Below are positions 9,533 through 19,090 of a DNA stretch of 64,000 bases, piece by piece. The notes below the pieces were generated by a model that saw only the letters and a program-made list of their open reading frames with translations, was not told the DNA's origin and made no database searches. Position numbers and translations under genes: made by a program. Origin of the DNA: RH-AL1 sp964244495 (lineage in GTDB: Bacteria > Pseudomonadota > Alphaproteobacteria > Rhizobiales > Beijerinckiaceae); NCBI GenBank assembly GCA_964244495.1, contig CAXTIU010000001.1, forward strand, positions 372,001 to 436,000, read 5' to 3'. The first letter of the stretch is position 1, and the number at the start of each line of letters is the position of its first letter.

Positions 9533-11119
9533 ATGAGTGAGGTCACGGCGGAGATGATCGAGCGCGGCCGCGCGGGCGGCCGGGGCCTTGACGCGGACCG
9601 GCGGCGGGTGGCGGTCGAGGTCCGCGAGGCACGCGAGAGGCTGACCTCGTCGGGCAGCGGCTATCGCGCCTTCGACGTGGAGCTGCTGAAGCTCTACGCG
9701 CAGCGCCGCAAGGCGTCGGTTCCCGGCCTGGCCCTGCTGAGCGTGGCGCTCGCCGGCGTGGCGCTGCGCTGGACGGTCCCCTCGCTCGTCCTGATGTGGC
9801 TCAGCCTCGGGATGGCCGGCCTATTCGGCGCCTACGGGCTCGCCGACGCCTTCCTCGGCAAGATCGCCAGCAAGGTCAACGTCAAGCGGTGGGGCCGCGT
9901 CTTCGCCGCGACCGAGGGTTTCCTCGGCGCGCTCTGGGCGTTGGCCGTGGTCGGCGCGAGCGGACTCGGCGCGGCTGGGCTCGGCGCGGACGGGCCGCAC
10001 GATCCGCAGGTCGCGACCTTCCTCCTGATCGCGCTGCTGCTGTTCGCGGCGATGAACGCCACGGTGACCGCGACGGTGCCGGCGGCGGTCTATGCCACCC
10101 TGACGCCCATGACCGGCGCCATCGTCGTCGTGCTCCAGCCGCGCGGCCCGGCGGACCCCGCCCTGCTGCTCACGACGCTGGCGCTCGGCACGGCGTTCTA
10201 TTTCGTGACGCTGGCCCGGCGACTTTACGCCGCGGCGCTGCAGGCCCTGGTGTTCCAGGCGGAGAAGGACGACCTCATCGGCGAGCTCGAGCAGTCCAAG
10301 GCCAACAGCGACCTGGCCCGCCGGCGCGCCGAGGAATCGAACCTCGCCAAATCGCGCTTCCTGGCGACGATGAGCCACGAGCTGCGCACCCCGCTCAACG
10401 CCATCCTCGGCTTCTCGGAGGTGATGAAGGCGGAGCTGTTCGGACGCCACGCGGTTCCCGCCTACAAGGACTACGCCAACGACATCCATTCGAGCGGCGA
10501 GCACCTCCTCATGCTCATCAACGAGATCCTCGACCTGTCGCGCGTGGAGGCCGGCCGCTACGAGCTGCGCGAGGAGTCGGTCGACCTCCAGGTGCTCGTC
10601 GACGAGTGCCGGCATCTCGTCACGCTCCGCGCGAAGAAGAAGGACATCCTGCTCCAGCAGGACGCCGTCGGGCCGCTGCCGCGCCTGTGGGTCGACGAAC
10701 GGGCGGTCCGCCAAGTGGCGCTGAACCTGCTGTCGAACGCCATCAAGTTCACGCCCCAGGGTGGCCAAGTCTCCATCAGGCTCGGCGCGAGCGCCGACGG
10801 CGGCCAGTACTTCGCCATCACGGACACCGGCGTCGGCATTCCGGCGGCGGAGATCCCGGTCGTCATGACCTCGTTCGGCCGGGGGACGCTGGCGCAGAAG
10901 AACGCCGAGGAAGGGACCGGCCTCGGCCTGCCGATCGTCAAGGGCCTGGTCGAGCTGCACGGCGGCACCTTCACGCTGACCTCCGTGGTCCGCGAGGGCA
11001 CCGAGGTGACGGTCAGCTTCCCGCCCGAGCGGGTGATGAACGCGTTGCCGCGCCTCGACGTGGAGGGGGAGACGGCCAAGCTCGCGGCGCCGACGCGAGC
11101 GATGCGCTCGGCGGCCTGA
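9533..11119 (+). CDS. membrane sensor histidine kinase (PleC/PdhS type)
   Basis: 528 residues. The N-terminal 250 residues carry about six hydrophobic segments beginning near VPGLALLSVALAG and no periplasmic sensor domain. A coiled stretch leads into the HisKA box MSHELRTPLNAILGFSEVMK, with the phospho-His at residue 282. N, G1, F and G2 boxes follow (LNLLSNAIKFTP, ITDTGVGIP, FGRG, GTGLGLPIVKGLVELHGG). The box sequence is of the alphaproteobacterial PleC/DivJ/PdhS class, which controls DivK and CtrA, but no response regulator is adjacent, so the partner is unknown. Confidence 0.88.
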   Translation: MSEVTAEMIERGRAGGRGLDADRRRVAVEVREARERLTSSGSGYRAFDVELLKLYAQRRKASVPGLALLSVALAGVALRWTVPSLVLMWLSLGMAGLFGAYGLADAFLGKIASKVNVKRWGRVFAATEGFLGALWALAVVGASGLGAAGLGADGPHDPQVATFLLIALLLFAAMNATVTATVPAAVYATLTPMTGAIVVVLQPRGPADPALLLTTLALGTAFYFVTLARRLYAAALQALVFQAEKDDLIGELEQSKANSDLARRRAEESNLAKSRFLATMSHELRTPLNAILGFSEVMKAELFGRHAVPAYKDYANDIHSSGEHLLMLINEILDLSRVEAGRYELREESVDLQVLVDECRHLVTLRAKKKDILLQQDAVGPLPRLWVDERAVRQVALNLLSNAIKFTPQGGQVSIRLGASADGGQYFAITDTGVGIPAAEIPVVMTSFGRGTLAQKNAEEGTGLGLPIVKGLVELHGGTFTLTSVVREGTEVTVSFPPERVMNALPRLDVEGETAKLAAPTRAMRSAA

Positions 11120-11286
11120 GGGATCGGCCGGCGGATCGCGGCGCGGCTCGCCGGCGAGCGGATGGGCGAAGGTGAGCCTGCGGCATCGCACCTCGCCGTG
11201 GGCGCGCTGCGATCGCGCCGATGCCGAGCCGGCGTCGCGTCGGGCGCGCGAGCGTGGCCGGCTTGCCGCCGCGACGCGCCGCGTGT

Positions 11287-11374
11287 AAGGTATCCTTACC
11301 TTCGCCGACCGGCGGCGGAGACGGCCGCGATGTCCCCGAAGCCTGACGCATGACGCAGCTGACGCAAGAATGTG
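11287..11374. repeat. intergenic TGACGCA element, copy A
   Basis: The 490-base gap between the kinase and the S10 peptidase contains no credible gene. It holds this element: a palindrome AAGGTATCCTTACCTT (11287-11302), a GC-rich spacer with CCGCGATG, two abutting TGACGCA units (11344-11357), a third after two bases, and AGAATGTG (11367-11374). A second copy with the same order and nearly the same spacing lies at 39360-39446. It may be a regulator-binding site or the leader of a small RNA. Confidence 0.6.
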
Positions 11375-11609
11375 TGGGTCGCGTGATTTTCGCGATCCGC
11401 CCCGGTGCGGCGGCCGAACCGTGGCCGCGCCGGGCATCGGACCGGCACGTGCGGACACGCCGGCGCGACGGACCGGGGACCACGGGGTCGGACCCGCGTC
11501 GACGCGGCGGCGCGATACGCTCGCGGCCGCCATCCCGCGACCACGATCGCGGCGCAGGCAGCGGCCATGCCGCCGAGCGGGGCTCGGCCATCAGGAAAGG
11601 CTCCGTCCC

Positions 11610-13157
11610 GTGCGTCTCGCTTCGGTTCTCCTCCTCTCCGCCGCGCTCGCCTCGCCGGCCCTCGCTGACGCGGGTCCGGCCAACGCGGGATCGACGGCGC
11701 CCGCCAAGCGCGTCGACCTCGCCGACCCCAAGCTGGCCGACACGGTGCCGCCCCACCCGCTTCCCGCGCCGGTCACCACCGACCACGTGCTCACCCTGCC
11801 CGGCCGCACCCTTCGCTTCAAGGCGACCGCCGGCGCGGTCCGCCTCGGCGACGCCGCGAGCGGCGCCCCGATCGCCGACATCGGTTTCACGTCCTACGTG
11901 GTCGAAGGCGCCGATCCCGAGCTTCGGCGGCCGCTGACGATCGCCCTCAACGGCGGCCCCGGCGCGAGTTCGGCCTGGCTCGACCTCGGCGCGATCGGTC
12001 CGTGGCGCTTGCCGGTCTCGACGGCGGACCTGTCGCCCTCCATGCCGGCGCGCGTGATCGACAACGCCGACACCTGGCTCGACTTCACCGACCTCCTCTT
12101 CATCGACCCCGCCGGGACCGGCTACAGCCGCATGCTCGGCGCCCACGAGGAGGCGCAGAAGCGCTTCTACTCGGTCGACGGCGACATCGACGAACTCGCC
12201 ACCGTGGTGCGCAAGTGGCTCGTCGCCAACGACAGGCTGCTCGGTCCGCACTTCATCGTCGGCGAGAGCTACGGCGGCTTCCGCGCGCCCAAGCTCGCCA
12301 GGAAGCTGGAGCGGACCGAGGGCGTCGGGATCGACGGCCTCGTGATGCTGTCGCCGGTGCTCGACTTCGCGTGGTTCTTCGACGACAACCCGGCGATGCG
12401 CGCCGCCCGGCTCCCCTCGCTGGTGGCCGCCGCCAAGGGGATCAAAGGGCCGAACCCGCGCGACAGGCTACAGGCGGTGGAAAGCTACGCGTCCGGCCCC
12501 TACCTCGTCGACCTTTACCGGGGCCTTCGCGATCCCGCCGCGATCAAGCGCATGAGCACGACGGTCGCCGCCTTCACCGGCCTCGACGAGACGATGGTGC
12601 GGCGGCTCGCCGGCAGGGTCGACGCCGCCGTCATGACGCGCGAGACGAACCGCGACGCCGGCCGCGTCGCCTCGGCTTACGACGGCACGGTGACCGGTCT
12701 CGACCCCAACCCCTACGACGCCGTCAGCCACCACGCCGACCCGATCCTCGACGCGCTGGCGACGCCGATGGCGAGCGCGATGGCGGACGTGACCGCCAAC
12801 CGGCTGAAATGGCCGGTCAACGCCCGCTACGAGATCCTCAACCCGTCGGTGAACGGCCATTGGGACTGGGACGTCGGCCGCCACCAGCCGGAGGCGACCG
12901 GCGACCTCGCCTCGCTGCTCGCGCTCGACCCGCACCTCCACGCGATCGTGATGCACGGGGTGAGCGACCAGGTGACGCCATACTTCGCCTCGAAGATGCT
13001 GATCGACCAGCTGCCGCCCTACGGCGATCCGGGCCGGATCAGGCTGGCGGTCTACGGCGGCGGCCACATGCCCTACCTGGAGGACGCCTCGCGCGCGGCG
13101 ATGCGCGAGGACGCCCGCAGGCTGATCACCGGCGAGGGGGCGATGGGGCAGCCGTAG
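11610..13157 (+). CDS. S10 family serine carboxypeptidase, exported
   Basis: 515 residues. The GTG start is supported by AGGAAAGG at 11592-11600 and by the signal peptide it creates (VRLASVLLLSAALASPALA). The oxyanion segment NGGPGASSAW, nucleophile elbow VGESYGGFRAPK, Asp (MHGVSDQVTP) and His (YGGGHMPYLEDAS) are all in place, so it should be an active periplasmic carboxypeptidase. Bacterial members of this family release C-terminal residues from peptides at acidic pH. Its upstream region contains the TGACGCA element. Confidence 0.9.
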   Translation: MRLASVLLLSAALASPALADAGPANAGSTAPAKRVDLADPKLADTVPPHPLPAPVTTDHVLTLPGRTLRFKATAGAVRLGDAASGAPIADIGFTSYVVEGADPELRRPLTIALNGGPGASSAWLDLGAIGPWRLPVSTADLSPSMPARVIDNADTWLDFTDLLFIDPAGTGYSRMLGAHEEAQKRFYSVDGDIDELATVVRKWLVANDRLLGPHFIVGESYGGFRAPKLARKLERTEGVGIDGLVMLSPVLDFAWFFDDNPAMRAARLPSLVAAAKGIKGPNPRDRLQAVESYASGPYLVDLYRGLRDPAAIKRMSTTVAAFTGLDETMVRRLAGRVDAAVMTRETNRDAGRVASAYDGTVTGLDPNPYDAVSHHADPILDALATPMASAMADVTANRLKWPVNARYEILNPSVNGHWDWDVGRHQPEATGDLASLLALDPHLHAIVMHGVSDQVTPYFASKMLIDQLPPYGDPGRIRLAVYGGGHMPYLEDASRAAMREDARRLITGEGAMGQP

Positions 13158-13219
13158 CGCGTCGGCCCGAGGAGTGCGGCGCGGTTCCCGGAGGAGTCGA
13201 TGCGGCGAGCGCTCGCGTT

Positions 13220-14242
13220 CTACTCGTTCTTCCGCGCCACGCCGGCCTGCGCGAAGGTCGCCATGTCGCGGGTGCAGGCGAGCGCCGCCTTGAGCATGCC
13301 CATCGCCAGCGCCGCGCCCGAGCCCTCGCCGAGCCGCATGCCGAGGTCGAGGATCGGCACCTTGCCGAGGTGGCCGAGCGCCGCGCGGTGCGCCTGCTCG
13401 GCCGACACGTGGCCGGCCACGCAATGGTCGAGCGCGGAGGGCTCCAGCCGCTGCAGGATCGCCGCCGCGGCGCACACCACGAAGCCGTCGAGCACGACCG
13501 GCACCCGCTGCATCCGCGCGGCGAGGATCGCGCCGACGAGCGCCGCGACCTCGCGTCCGCCGAGCCGGCGCAGCACCTCCAGCGGATCCTCGAGATGACC
13601 GTCGTGGAGGCTCAGCGCGGCCTCCACCGCCGCGACCTTGCGGCGCAGCCCGGCGTCGTCGACACCGGTGCCGCGCCCGACCCATTCGGAAGCCGAGCCG
13701 CCGTAGAGCGCGGCGAGGATCGCCGCCGCCACCGTGGTGTTGCCGATGCCCATCTCGCCGAGGCCAAGCAGGTCGACCTCGCCGGCCACCGCCTCCATGC
13801 CGAAGGCGATGGTGGCGGCGCAGGCCGCCTCGTCCATCGCGGCATGTTCGGTGATGTCGGCGGTGGGTATGTCGAGCGCCAGCTCGAACACCTTCAGGCC
13901 GATCCCGTAGGTGGCGCAGATCTGGTTCACCGCCGCGCCGCCGGCGGCGAAGTTCTCCAGCATCGCGCGCGTGACGGAGGGCGGGTAGGCGGACACGCCT
14001 TGGGCGACGACGCCGTGGTTGGCGACGAACACGCAGACCTGCGGATGGTTGATGGTGGGCTGGGCCTTGTCCTGCCAGGCGCCCAGGAAGGCCACCAGCT
14101 CGTCGAGGCGGCCGAGCGATCCCGGCGGCTTGGTCACCTCCGCCTGCCGCTCGCGCACCGCCGCCTCCGCGCGGTCGGACGCTTCCGGCATCAACGGCAG
14201 GAGGGCGCGGATGTCATCGAACGGCAGGCCGCTGGCTGGCAT
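13220..14242 (-). CDS. cobT: nicotinate-nucleotide--dimethylbenzimidazole phosphoribosyltransferase CobT
   Basis: 340 residues, standard length. It makes alpha-ribazole-5'-phosphate from 5,6-dimethylbenzimidazole and nicotinate mononucleotide for the lower ligand of cobalamin. Visible hallmarks are TKPPGSLGRLDELVAFLGAW, the glycine-rich LGLGEMGIGNTTVAAA loop, and the C-terminal catalytic Glu in RLGEGSGAALAMG. It is divergent from an SDR gene and next to cobS on the other strand. No recognisable B12-box is present in the 168-base upstream gap, so riboswitch control is not supported. Confidence 0.96.
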   Translation of the reverse strand: MPASGLPFDDIRALLPLMPEASDRAEAAVRERQAEVTKPPGSLGRLDELVAFLGAWQDKAQPTINHPQVCVFVANHGVVAQGVSAYPPSVTRAMLENFAAGGAAVNQICATYGIGLKVFELALDIPTADITEHAAMDEAACAATIAFGMEAVAGEVDLLGLGEMGIGNTTVAAAILAALYGGSASEWVGRGTGVDDAGLRRKVAAVEAALSLHDGHLEDPLEVLRRLGGREVAALVGAILAARMQRVPVVLDGFVVCAAAAILQRLEPSALDHCVAGHVSAEQAHRAALGHLGKVPILDLGMRLGEGSGAALAMGMLKAALACTRDMATFAQAGVARKNE

Positions 14243-14410
14243 GGAGACTCCCGGTCGGAAGGGACAGATCGTTCGGGGATGCCCGGGCGACGCCTGCGGT
14301 CTAGGACGATCGGCGGCGCAGGAAAAGCGCTATCGATGGTTGCCGGAGGCCGCACGGGTTCGCTTATCCCGCGACGCGGCCAGGCCATCGGCACCGGCAA
14401 GGAGCGCATC

Positions 14411-15148
14411 ATGTCTTCCGTTGAAGGGAAAGTGGTCACGATCACCGGCGCCAGCAGCGGGATCGGCGAGGCGACGGCGCGCCTGCTCGCCGCGCGCGGC
14501 GCCCGGATCGTGCTGGGCGCGCGGCGATCGGACCGCCTCGAGGCCCTCGCCGTCGACATCGAGGGGTCGGGCGGCGACGTGGTCTTCGCGCGCGCGGACG
14601 TGAGGCGACGCGACGACGTCGCCGGCCTCGTCGCCTTGGCACGGGAGCGCTTCGGACGGCTCGACGTGCTCGTCAACAACGCCGGCGTGATGCCGGTCTC
14701 CCTCCTCGACGACCTCCGCGTCGCGGATTGGGAGGAGATGATCGACGTCAACATCAAAGGCGTCCTCTACGGCATCGCCGCCGCACTGCCCGTCTTCCGC
14801 GAGCAAGGCTTCGGACATTTCGTCAACGTCGCGTCGACGGCGGGCCATCGCACCACGCCGACGATGGCGGTCTACAGCGGCACCAAGTTCGCGGTGCGCG
14901 CCATCTCCGAGGGTCTACGCCAGGAAGCGGGCGACAGGCTGCGCGTGACGATCATCTCGCCCGGCTTCACGCGGACGAACTTCGTCGAGGGTGTCATGAA
15001 CCCGCAGGTGAAGGCGCAGTTGGAAAAGGCCCGGGACGCGATGGCGATGCCGCCGGACGCGGTCGCGCGCGCCATAGCCTACGCGATCGAGCAGCCGGCC
15101 GACGTCGACGTGGGCGAGATCATCATCCGTCCGACGGCGCAGGGTTGA
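14411..15148 (+). CDS. SDR family NAD(P)-dependent oxidoreductase
   Basis: 245 residues of the classical short-chain dehydrogenase fold. It has TGASSGIGEATARLLAARGA (cofactor), NNAGVM, the catalytic Ser in VNVASTAGH and YSGTK (Tyr, Lys). The sequence resembles the YdfG/clavaldehyde-dehydrogenase-like group that reduces small hydroxy acids or aldehydes. AAGGAG lies 6 nt before the ATG. It is inserted between cobT and cobS with no evident cobalamin role; the substrate is unknown. Confidence 0.88.
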   Translation: MSSVEGKVVTITGASSGIGEATARLLAARGARIVLGARRSDRLEALAVDIEGSGGDVVFARADVRRRDDVAGLVALARERFGRLDVLVNNAGVMPVSLLDDLRVADWEEMIDVNIKGVLYGIAAALPVFREQGFGHFVNVASTAGHRTTPTMAVYSGTKFAVRAISEGLRQEAGDRLRVTIISPGFTRTNFVEGVMNPQVKAQLEKARDAMAMPPDAVARAIAYAIEQPADVDVGEIIIRPTAQG

Positions 15149-15206
15149 CCGCGCCGCTCCGCGGCGGGATGGGACGGCGTCGACACGACTGTCCAGGGAC
15201 GCGGGC

Positions 15207-15983
15207 GTGACCTTCCTCGCCGACCTCCTCATCGCGCTGCGCTTCCTGTCGCGCCTGCCCGTGCCGACCACCCGTCGGGAGGCGGACCTCGGGGCGGCGG
15301 GGCTCGCGGCGGCCGTCGCTGCCGTACCGCTCGCCGGGGCCATCATCGGCCTCGTGCCGGCGGCGGCGCTGGTCGCGGCGGGGGCGGCCGGCCTCCCGCC
15401 CTTGGTCGCCGCCGGACTGGCCATCGCGGCGGCGCTCGGCGTCACCGGCGCCCTCCACGAGGACGGCCTCGCCGATTGCGCCGACGGTTTCGGCGGCGGG
15501 CGCACCCGCGAGCGCAAGCTCGCCATCATGCGCGACAGCGGGGTCGGCGCCTACGGGGCTTGCGCGGTGGCGATGTCCGTCCTGCTGCGCGCCGCCGCGC
15601 TCGCCGCCATCGCCGAGGGCGGCCCGGCCTGGAGCGCGGCGACCCTCGTCGCGACGGCGGCCCTGTCGCGCGGCCTCGCGCTGCTGCCGCTGGCCCTGCT
15701 GCCGCCCGCCCGCGCCGACGGCCGGGGCGCCGACGCCGCGCGACCGGCGGCGGGCGGTATCGCCATTGCCCTAGTCCTGGCGGCGTTGATCGCCCTCGCG
15801 CTCCCGACGCTCGCCGACGCGAGCTTCGCGCGCGCGGTCACCGCTATCGTCGCGGCGACGGTCGCGGCGCTGGGGACCATCGCCCTCGCCCAACGGCAGA
15901 TCGGCGGCCAGACGGGCGACGTCGCCGGCGCCACCCAGCAGGTGGCGGAGGTCGCCTTGCTCGTCGTGTTCTCGGCGGGGTGA
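15207..15983 (+). CDS. cobS: adenosylcobinamide-GDP ribazoletransferase CobS
   Basis: 258 residues, with about seven hydrophobic helices. It joins alpha-ribazole to adenosylcobinamide-GDP at the inner membrane, the last step of cobalamin assembly, using the product of CobT. The family motif EDGLADCADGFGGGRTRERKL is intact with its Asp residues. The start codon is GTG. It lies 58 nt after the SDR gene, so the two may share a transcript, which ends at the strong hairpin at 16000-16035. Confidence 0.94.
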   Translation: MTFLADLLIALRFLSRLPVPTTRREADLGAAGLAAAVAAVPLAGAIIGLVPAAALVAAGAAGLPPLVAAGLAIAAALGVTGALHEDGLADCADGFGGGRTRERKLAIMRDSGVGAYGACAVAMSVLLRAAALAAIAEGGPAWSAATLVATAALSRGLALLPLALLPPARADGRGADAARPAAGGIAIALVLAALIALALPTLADASFARAVTAIVAATVAALGTIALAQRQIGGQTGDVAGATQQVAEVALLVVFSAG

Positions 15984-15999
15984 GGCCGCCCGAACGCAG

Positions 16000-16035
16000 A
16001 AAGAGGCGGCGGGACGCATCGCCCGCCGCCTCTTT
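16000..16035. terminator. bidirectional intrinsic terminator
   Basis: A perfect 14-bp stem (AAAGAGGCGGCGGG / CCCGCCGCCTCTTT) with an 8-nt loop sits between the convergent cobS and NlpD-like genes. The stem ends in AAA/TTT, so it can serve either strand. Confidence 0.85.
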
Positions 16036-16092
16036 ACCAACCCTCCGCCGCACGTGTCTCGCGGGTGACGGAGAGCGGATCGGTGATAAGGT

Positions 16093-17661
16093 TCACAGCC
16101 CGGCGAGGTAGCGGGTCGGGTCGACCGGGGTCGAACCCTTGCGCAGCTCGAAGTGCAGTTGCGGCGAGGCGACGTTGCCGCTCTGGCCGGACTTGGCGAT
16201 CGTCTGGCCGCGCGCCACCTGTTCGCCGCGATGCACCTCGATGTTGGCGTTGTTGGCGTAGGCCGACACGTAGCCGTTGGGGTGGCGGATCAGGACGAGG
16301 TTGCCGAAGCCCTTGATCTCGTTGCCGGCGTAGGCGACGACGCCGCTCTCCGCCGCCTTCACCGAGGTTCCCTCCGGCACCGCGATGTTGATGCCGTCGT
16401 TGCCCCCCGACTTGAAGCCCTGGATGATGCGACCGTGGGCCGGCCAGCGGAACTCGGGGTTGCCGCCGTTGGCGCCGACCTTCTCGCTCGCCGGGGGCAG
16501 GCTCGCGGTCGGGGTCGGGTCGACCGGGGGCGTGCTCCTGACCGGCTCTTCGACCTTCGCCATCTTCACCGGCTTCTCCGGCACGGCGTCGACCTTGGCG
16601 GCCTTGATCTGCTGCTGCTTGTCGGCCTGGTCCTGAAGCGCCTGCTCCTTGGCGGCCTTGCGCAGGGCGCGCGCGTCGGGGTGGACGTCCGGACGGGCGT
16701 CGGCGACCTGCACAGCCTCGGCGGGCTTGAGCTTCGCCATCGCCTTCTCGCGACCGTGCGGCACGGGCGCCTCCGCGACCTTGCCGGCCGGCCCTTTCGT
16801 CCAGCGCATCGGCGGCTGCGGCGCCTTGGCCATCTGCTCGCGTTTGGCGGCCTCGTGCCGCGCCGCCTGCTCGCGCTTCAGACCCTCTTCCCGCCGCGCC
16901 GCCTGCTCGCGCCTGACCGCCTGATCGTGCCGCGCGGCCTCCTCGTGGGCGGCGACCGACTCGCGCCGGGTGGACGGGCCCCGCGCGGCGGCCTTGCGAA
17001 CGCGCGGTTCGGGCTCGGCGGCGACCCGCGCAGGCTCGACATGGGAGGGCTCGGCATGGGACGGCTCGGCATGGGACGGCGCAGCCGCGCCGGCGGCGCT
17101 GTAGACCGGAATGACGACGCGGGTGCCGGGGCGGACATCGCCACCCGACGAGAACCCGTTGACGCGCAGCAGCACGTCGGTCGGGACGTTGTAGCGTTGG
17201 CCGAGCACCGAGGCCGTCTCGCCGGTCGCGGCGATCACCGTGGAACCGTTGTCCCCCGACCAAGAGCCGTGGCCGCTGGCGGCGGGGATCGAGCCGGTGC
17301 GCTCGGTGCGCGGCGCCCTGTAGCTCGACGACAGGGTGGGGCTCTCGTGCACCGGCGCCTCGTAGCTCGCCACGTGCTGCGGCGGGGCGACGCTCGCCAC
17401 GTTGCGCGAGGGGAGTCCGGAGGGCGGCGGCAGCGGGCGGGACGAGACGGGGGACCGCGGCGCGTAGCTCGGCGGCGGCATGTCCCGATCGGGGGCTGCC
17501 GCGGGAGCGGGACCGGCCTGCGCCGACCTGAAGGGATTTCCGAGCGGGTCGCCCATCAGGCGGCTCGAGTCCGCGCAGCCCGCGAGCAGGGTGGCCGCGA
17601 GGCCCACGAACGCGAAGCGAACGGCGATACGCGGGCCGGGACCATTTGCTTTTTCACACAT
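16093..17661 (-). CDS. LysM + degenerate M23 lipoprotein (NlpD/DipM-like amidase activator)
   Basis: About 522 residues. The lipobox LAATLLAGC indicates an outer-membrane lipoprotein. One LysM repeat (ATGETASVLGQRYNVPTDVLL) precedes a Lys/Glu/Ala-rich linker of about 200 residues and a C-terminal M23 fold. The metalloprotease residues are missing: NDGINIA stands where active LytM proteins have HxxxD, and QLHFELR has Gln in place of the first His of HxH. This matches EnvC/NlpD-type activators of peptidoglycan amidases, so a role in septum splitting is inferred. The start at 17661 places the lipobox correctly; an upstream ATG at 17697 is possible. Confidence 0.85.
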   Translation of the reverse strand: MCEKANGPGPRIAVRFAFVGLAATLLAGCADSSRLMGDPLGNPFRSAQAGPAPAAAPDRDMPPPSYAPRSPVSSRPLPPPSGLPSRNVASVAPPQHVASYEAPVHESPTLSSSYRAPRTERTGSIPAASGHGSWSGDNGSTVIAATGETASVLGQRYNVPTDVLLRVNGFSSGGDVRPGTRVVIPVYSAAGAAAPSHAEPSHAEPSHVEPARVAAEPEPRVRKAAARGPSTRRESVAAHEEAARHDQAVRREQAARREEGLKREQAARHEAAKREQMAKAPQPPMRWTKGPAGKVAEAPVPHGREKAMAKLKPAEAVQVADARPDVHPDARALRKAAKEQALQDQADKQQQIKAAKVDAVPEKPVKMAKVEEPVRSTPPVDPTPTASLPPASEKVGANGGNPEFRWPAHGRIIQGFKSGGNDGINIAVPEGTSVKAAESGVVAYAGNEIKGFGNLVLIRHPNGYVSAYANNANIEVHRGEQVARGQTIAKSGQSGNVASPQLHFELRKGSTPVDPTRYLAGL

Positions 17662-17696
17662 GACGCAACCTACAGACGCGGTGTTTGTAAGCAGCA

Positions 17697-17781
17697 TTAA
17701 CGATGAGGCGGGTTAAGGGCGGGTTTAAGATGAACGTGGAAGGCGGCGATCGTCTTGAGTGTAAAGCTTAAATACTGTTAA
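17697..17781. promoter_or_regulatory. TTAA-rich divergent control region
   Basis: The 430-base gap between the NlpD-like gene and the DnaJ-like gene holds no gene. It contains five TTAA tetramers at 17697, 17713, 17725, 17768 and 17778 in an otherwise GC-rich setting. TTAA half-sites are the recognition unit of CtrA (TTAA-N7-TTAA), but the visible spacings are 8 and 6, not 7. Cell-cycle control of the murein gene is therefore only a hypothesis. Confidence 0.3.
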
Positions 17782-18091
17782 GTATCTTCGAGGTCACGTC
17801 TCACGCCAAGCGGTTCCGACACCCTCCGCCACGCCGGGCCGGCCATCCGCGTGGCCGTTCGCGTCGGCGCTCGAAACGCGAGCGGCGTGGCGGCATCGAG
17901 CCGGAATCGAGACGGACCTGATTTCGCGCGTCCGGAGCCGCCGCAAGCGTTACCCGGCGTTTAAGTGTTCGCACCCTCATGCCTTCTCGCTTGCGCGCGA
18001 GGCGTCCCATCCCACATGATGACGAAGAAGCGATGGCCGCTCTTCACGAAAGGCGGCTTCGACCATCCCCGCCGATTGGACTGCTGGCGAC

Positions 18092-19036
18092 ATGCGTGAT
18101 CCGTACACCGTCCTGGGCGTGGCGAAGGGGGCGAGCGCCGCCGACGTCAAGAAGGCGTTCCGCCGCCTCGCCAAGCAATACCATCCCGATCAGAGCACGG
18201 AGCCGAGGGCCAAGGACAGGTTCGCCGAGGTCGGGGCCGCCTACGAGATCCTCGGCGACGAGAAGAAACGGGCCGCCTTCGACCGCGGCGAGATCGACGC
18301 GGAGGGCAAGCCGAAATTCCATGGTTTCGAGACGGCGGGCGCCGGCGGACGCGGTGGCTTCGAGAACTTCAACTTCGGTGGCGGCGCGGGACGTGGCGGG
18401 CGTCCCACCGGCTTCGACGCGGCGGACATCTTCGCCGATCTTTTCGGCGGCGCCGGCACCGGTCGCGCCCGCGCGGGCGGCTTCGGTCAGCAGCCGCCGC
18501 CGGCCAAGGGCGAGGATGTCCAGGCGACAGTGACCGTGTCGCTCGCCGACAGCGTGCACGGTGCGCATGCCCGCGTCAGCCTGCCGACAGGACGCGACCT
18601 CGACGTTTCCGTGCCGGCCGGCATCGAGGATGGACGGCAAATCCGTCTGAAGGGACAAGGTCATCCTGGCGAGCGTGGCGGCGGCGCCGGCGACGCCATC
18701 GTCGTTGTCCGCATTGCCAGACATCCGTTCTTCCGCGTCGATGGCGCGGACCTCCGTCTCGACTTGCCGATCACCCTGTACGAGGCGGTTCTCGGCGCCA
18801 AGGTCAACGTGCCGACCCTGGAGGGCCAAGTGGAAATGGCGATCCCGGCGGGATCAAACGGCGGCCGCATGCTGCGCCTACGCGGCAAGGGCTTGGTGAC
18901 GTCACGGACGACACGCGGCGATCTCCTGGTCGCCGTGCGGATCGTGCTGCCAGACGCGGCACAGGTCGAACTCGAGACCGTCGCCCGCGACCTCGCGGCG
19001 CGAGCGCCCTACGATCCGCGCAAGGCACTGAGTTAA
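18092..19036 (+). CDS. DnaJ-class co-chaperone (CbpA-like)
   Basis: 314 residues. A J-domain (residues 1-68, YTVLGVAKGASAADVKKAFR, HPD at about 31-33) is followed by a Gly/Phe-rich linker and two C-terminal substrate-binding beta domains. There is no zinc-finger Cys cluster, so it is the type II (CbpA/DnaJ2) form, which stimulates Hsp70 ATPase and hands over unfolded proteins. It is divergent from the NlpD-like gene. The true dnaJ and dnaK are not in the window. Confidence 0.9.
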   Translation: MRDPYTVLGVAKGASAADVKKAFRRLAKQYHPDQSTEPRAKDRFAEVGAAYEILGDEKKRAAFDRGEIDAEGKPKFHGFETAGAGGRGGFENFNFGGGAGRGGRPTGFDAADIFADLFGGAGTGRARAGGFGQQPPPAKGEDVQATVTVSLADSVHGAHARVSLPTGRDLDVSVPAGIEDGRQIRLKGQGHPGERGGGAGDAIVVVRIARHPFFRVDGADLRLDLPITLYEAVLGAKVNVPTLEGQVEMAIPAGSNGGRMLRLRGKGLVTSRTTRGDLLVAVRIVLPDAAQVELETVARDLAARAPYDPRKALS

Positions 19037-19090
19037 CGGCGTACCGTCGCCGGAGCTTGGGAGCGTCCACACCCCGGGCAGACTGGTCGT

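Noticed and set aside
14243..14410. Cobalamin riboswitch before cobT
   Set aside because: No B12-box or its flanking helices could be found on either strand.
12002..15148. A 1048-residue open frame running through the S10 peptidase, cobT and the SDR
   Set aside because: Only its last 245 residues (the SDR) are protein-like. The rest is Arg/Ala-rich shadow of real genes in other frames.
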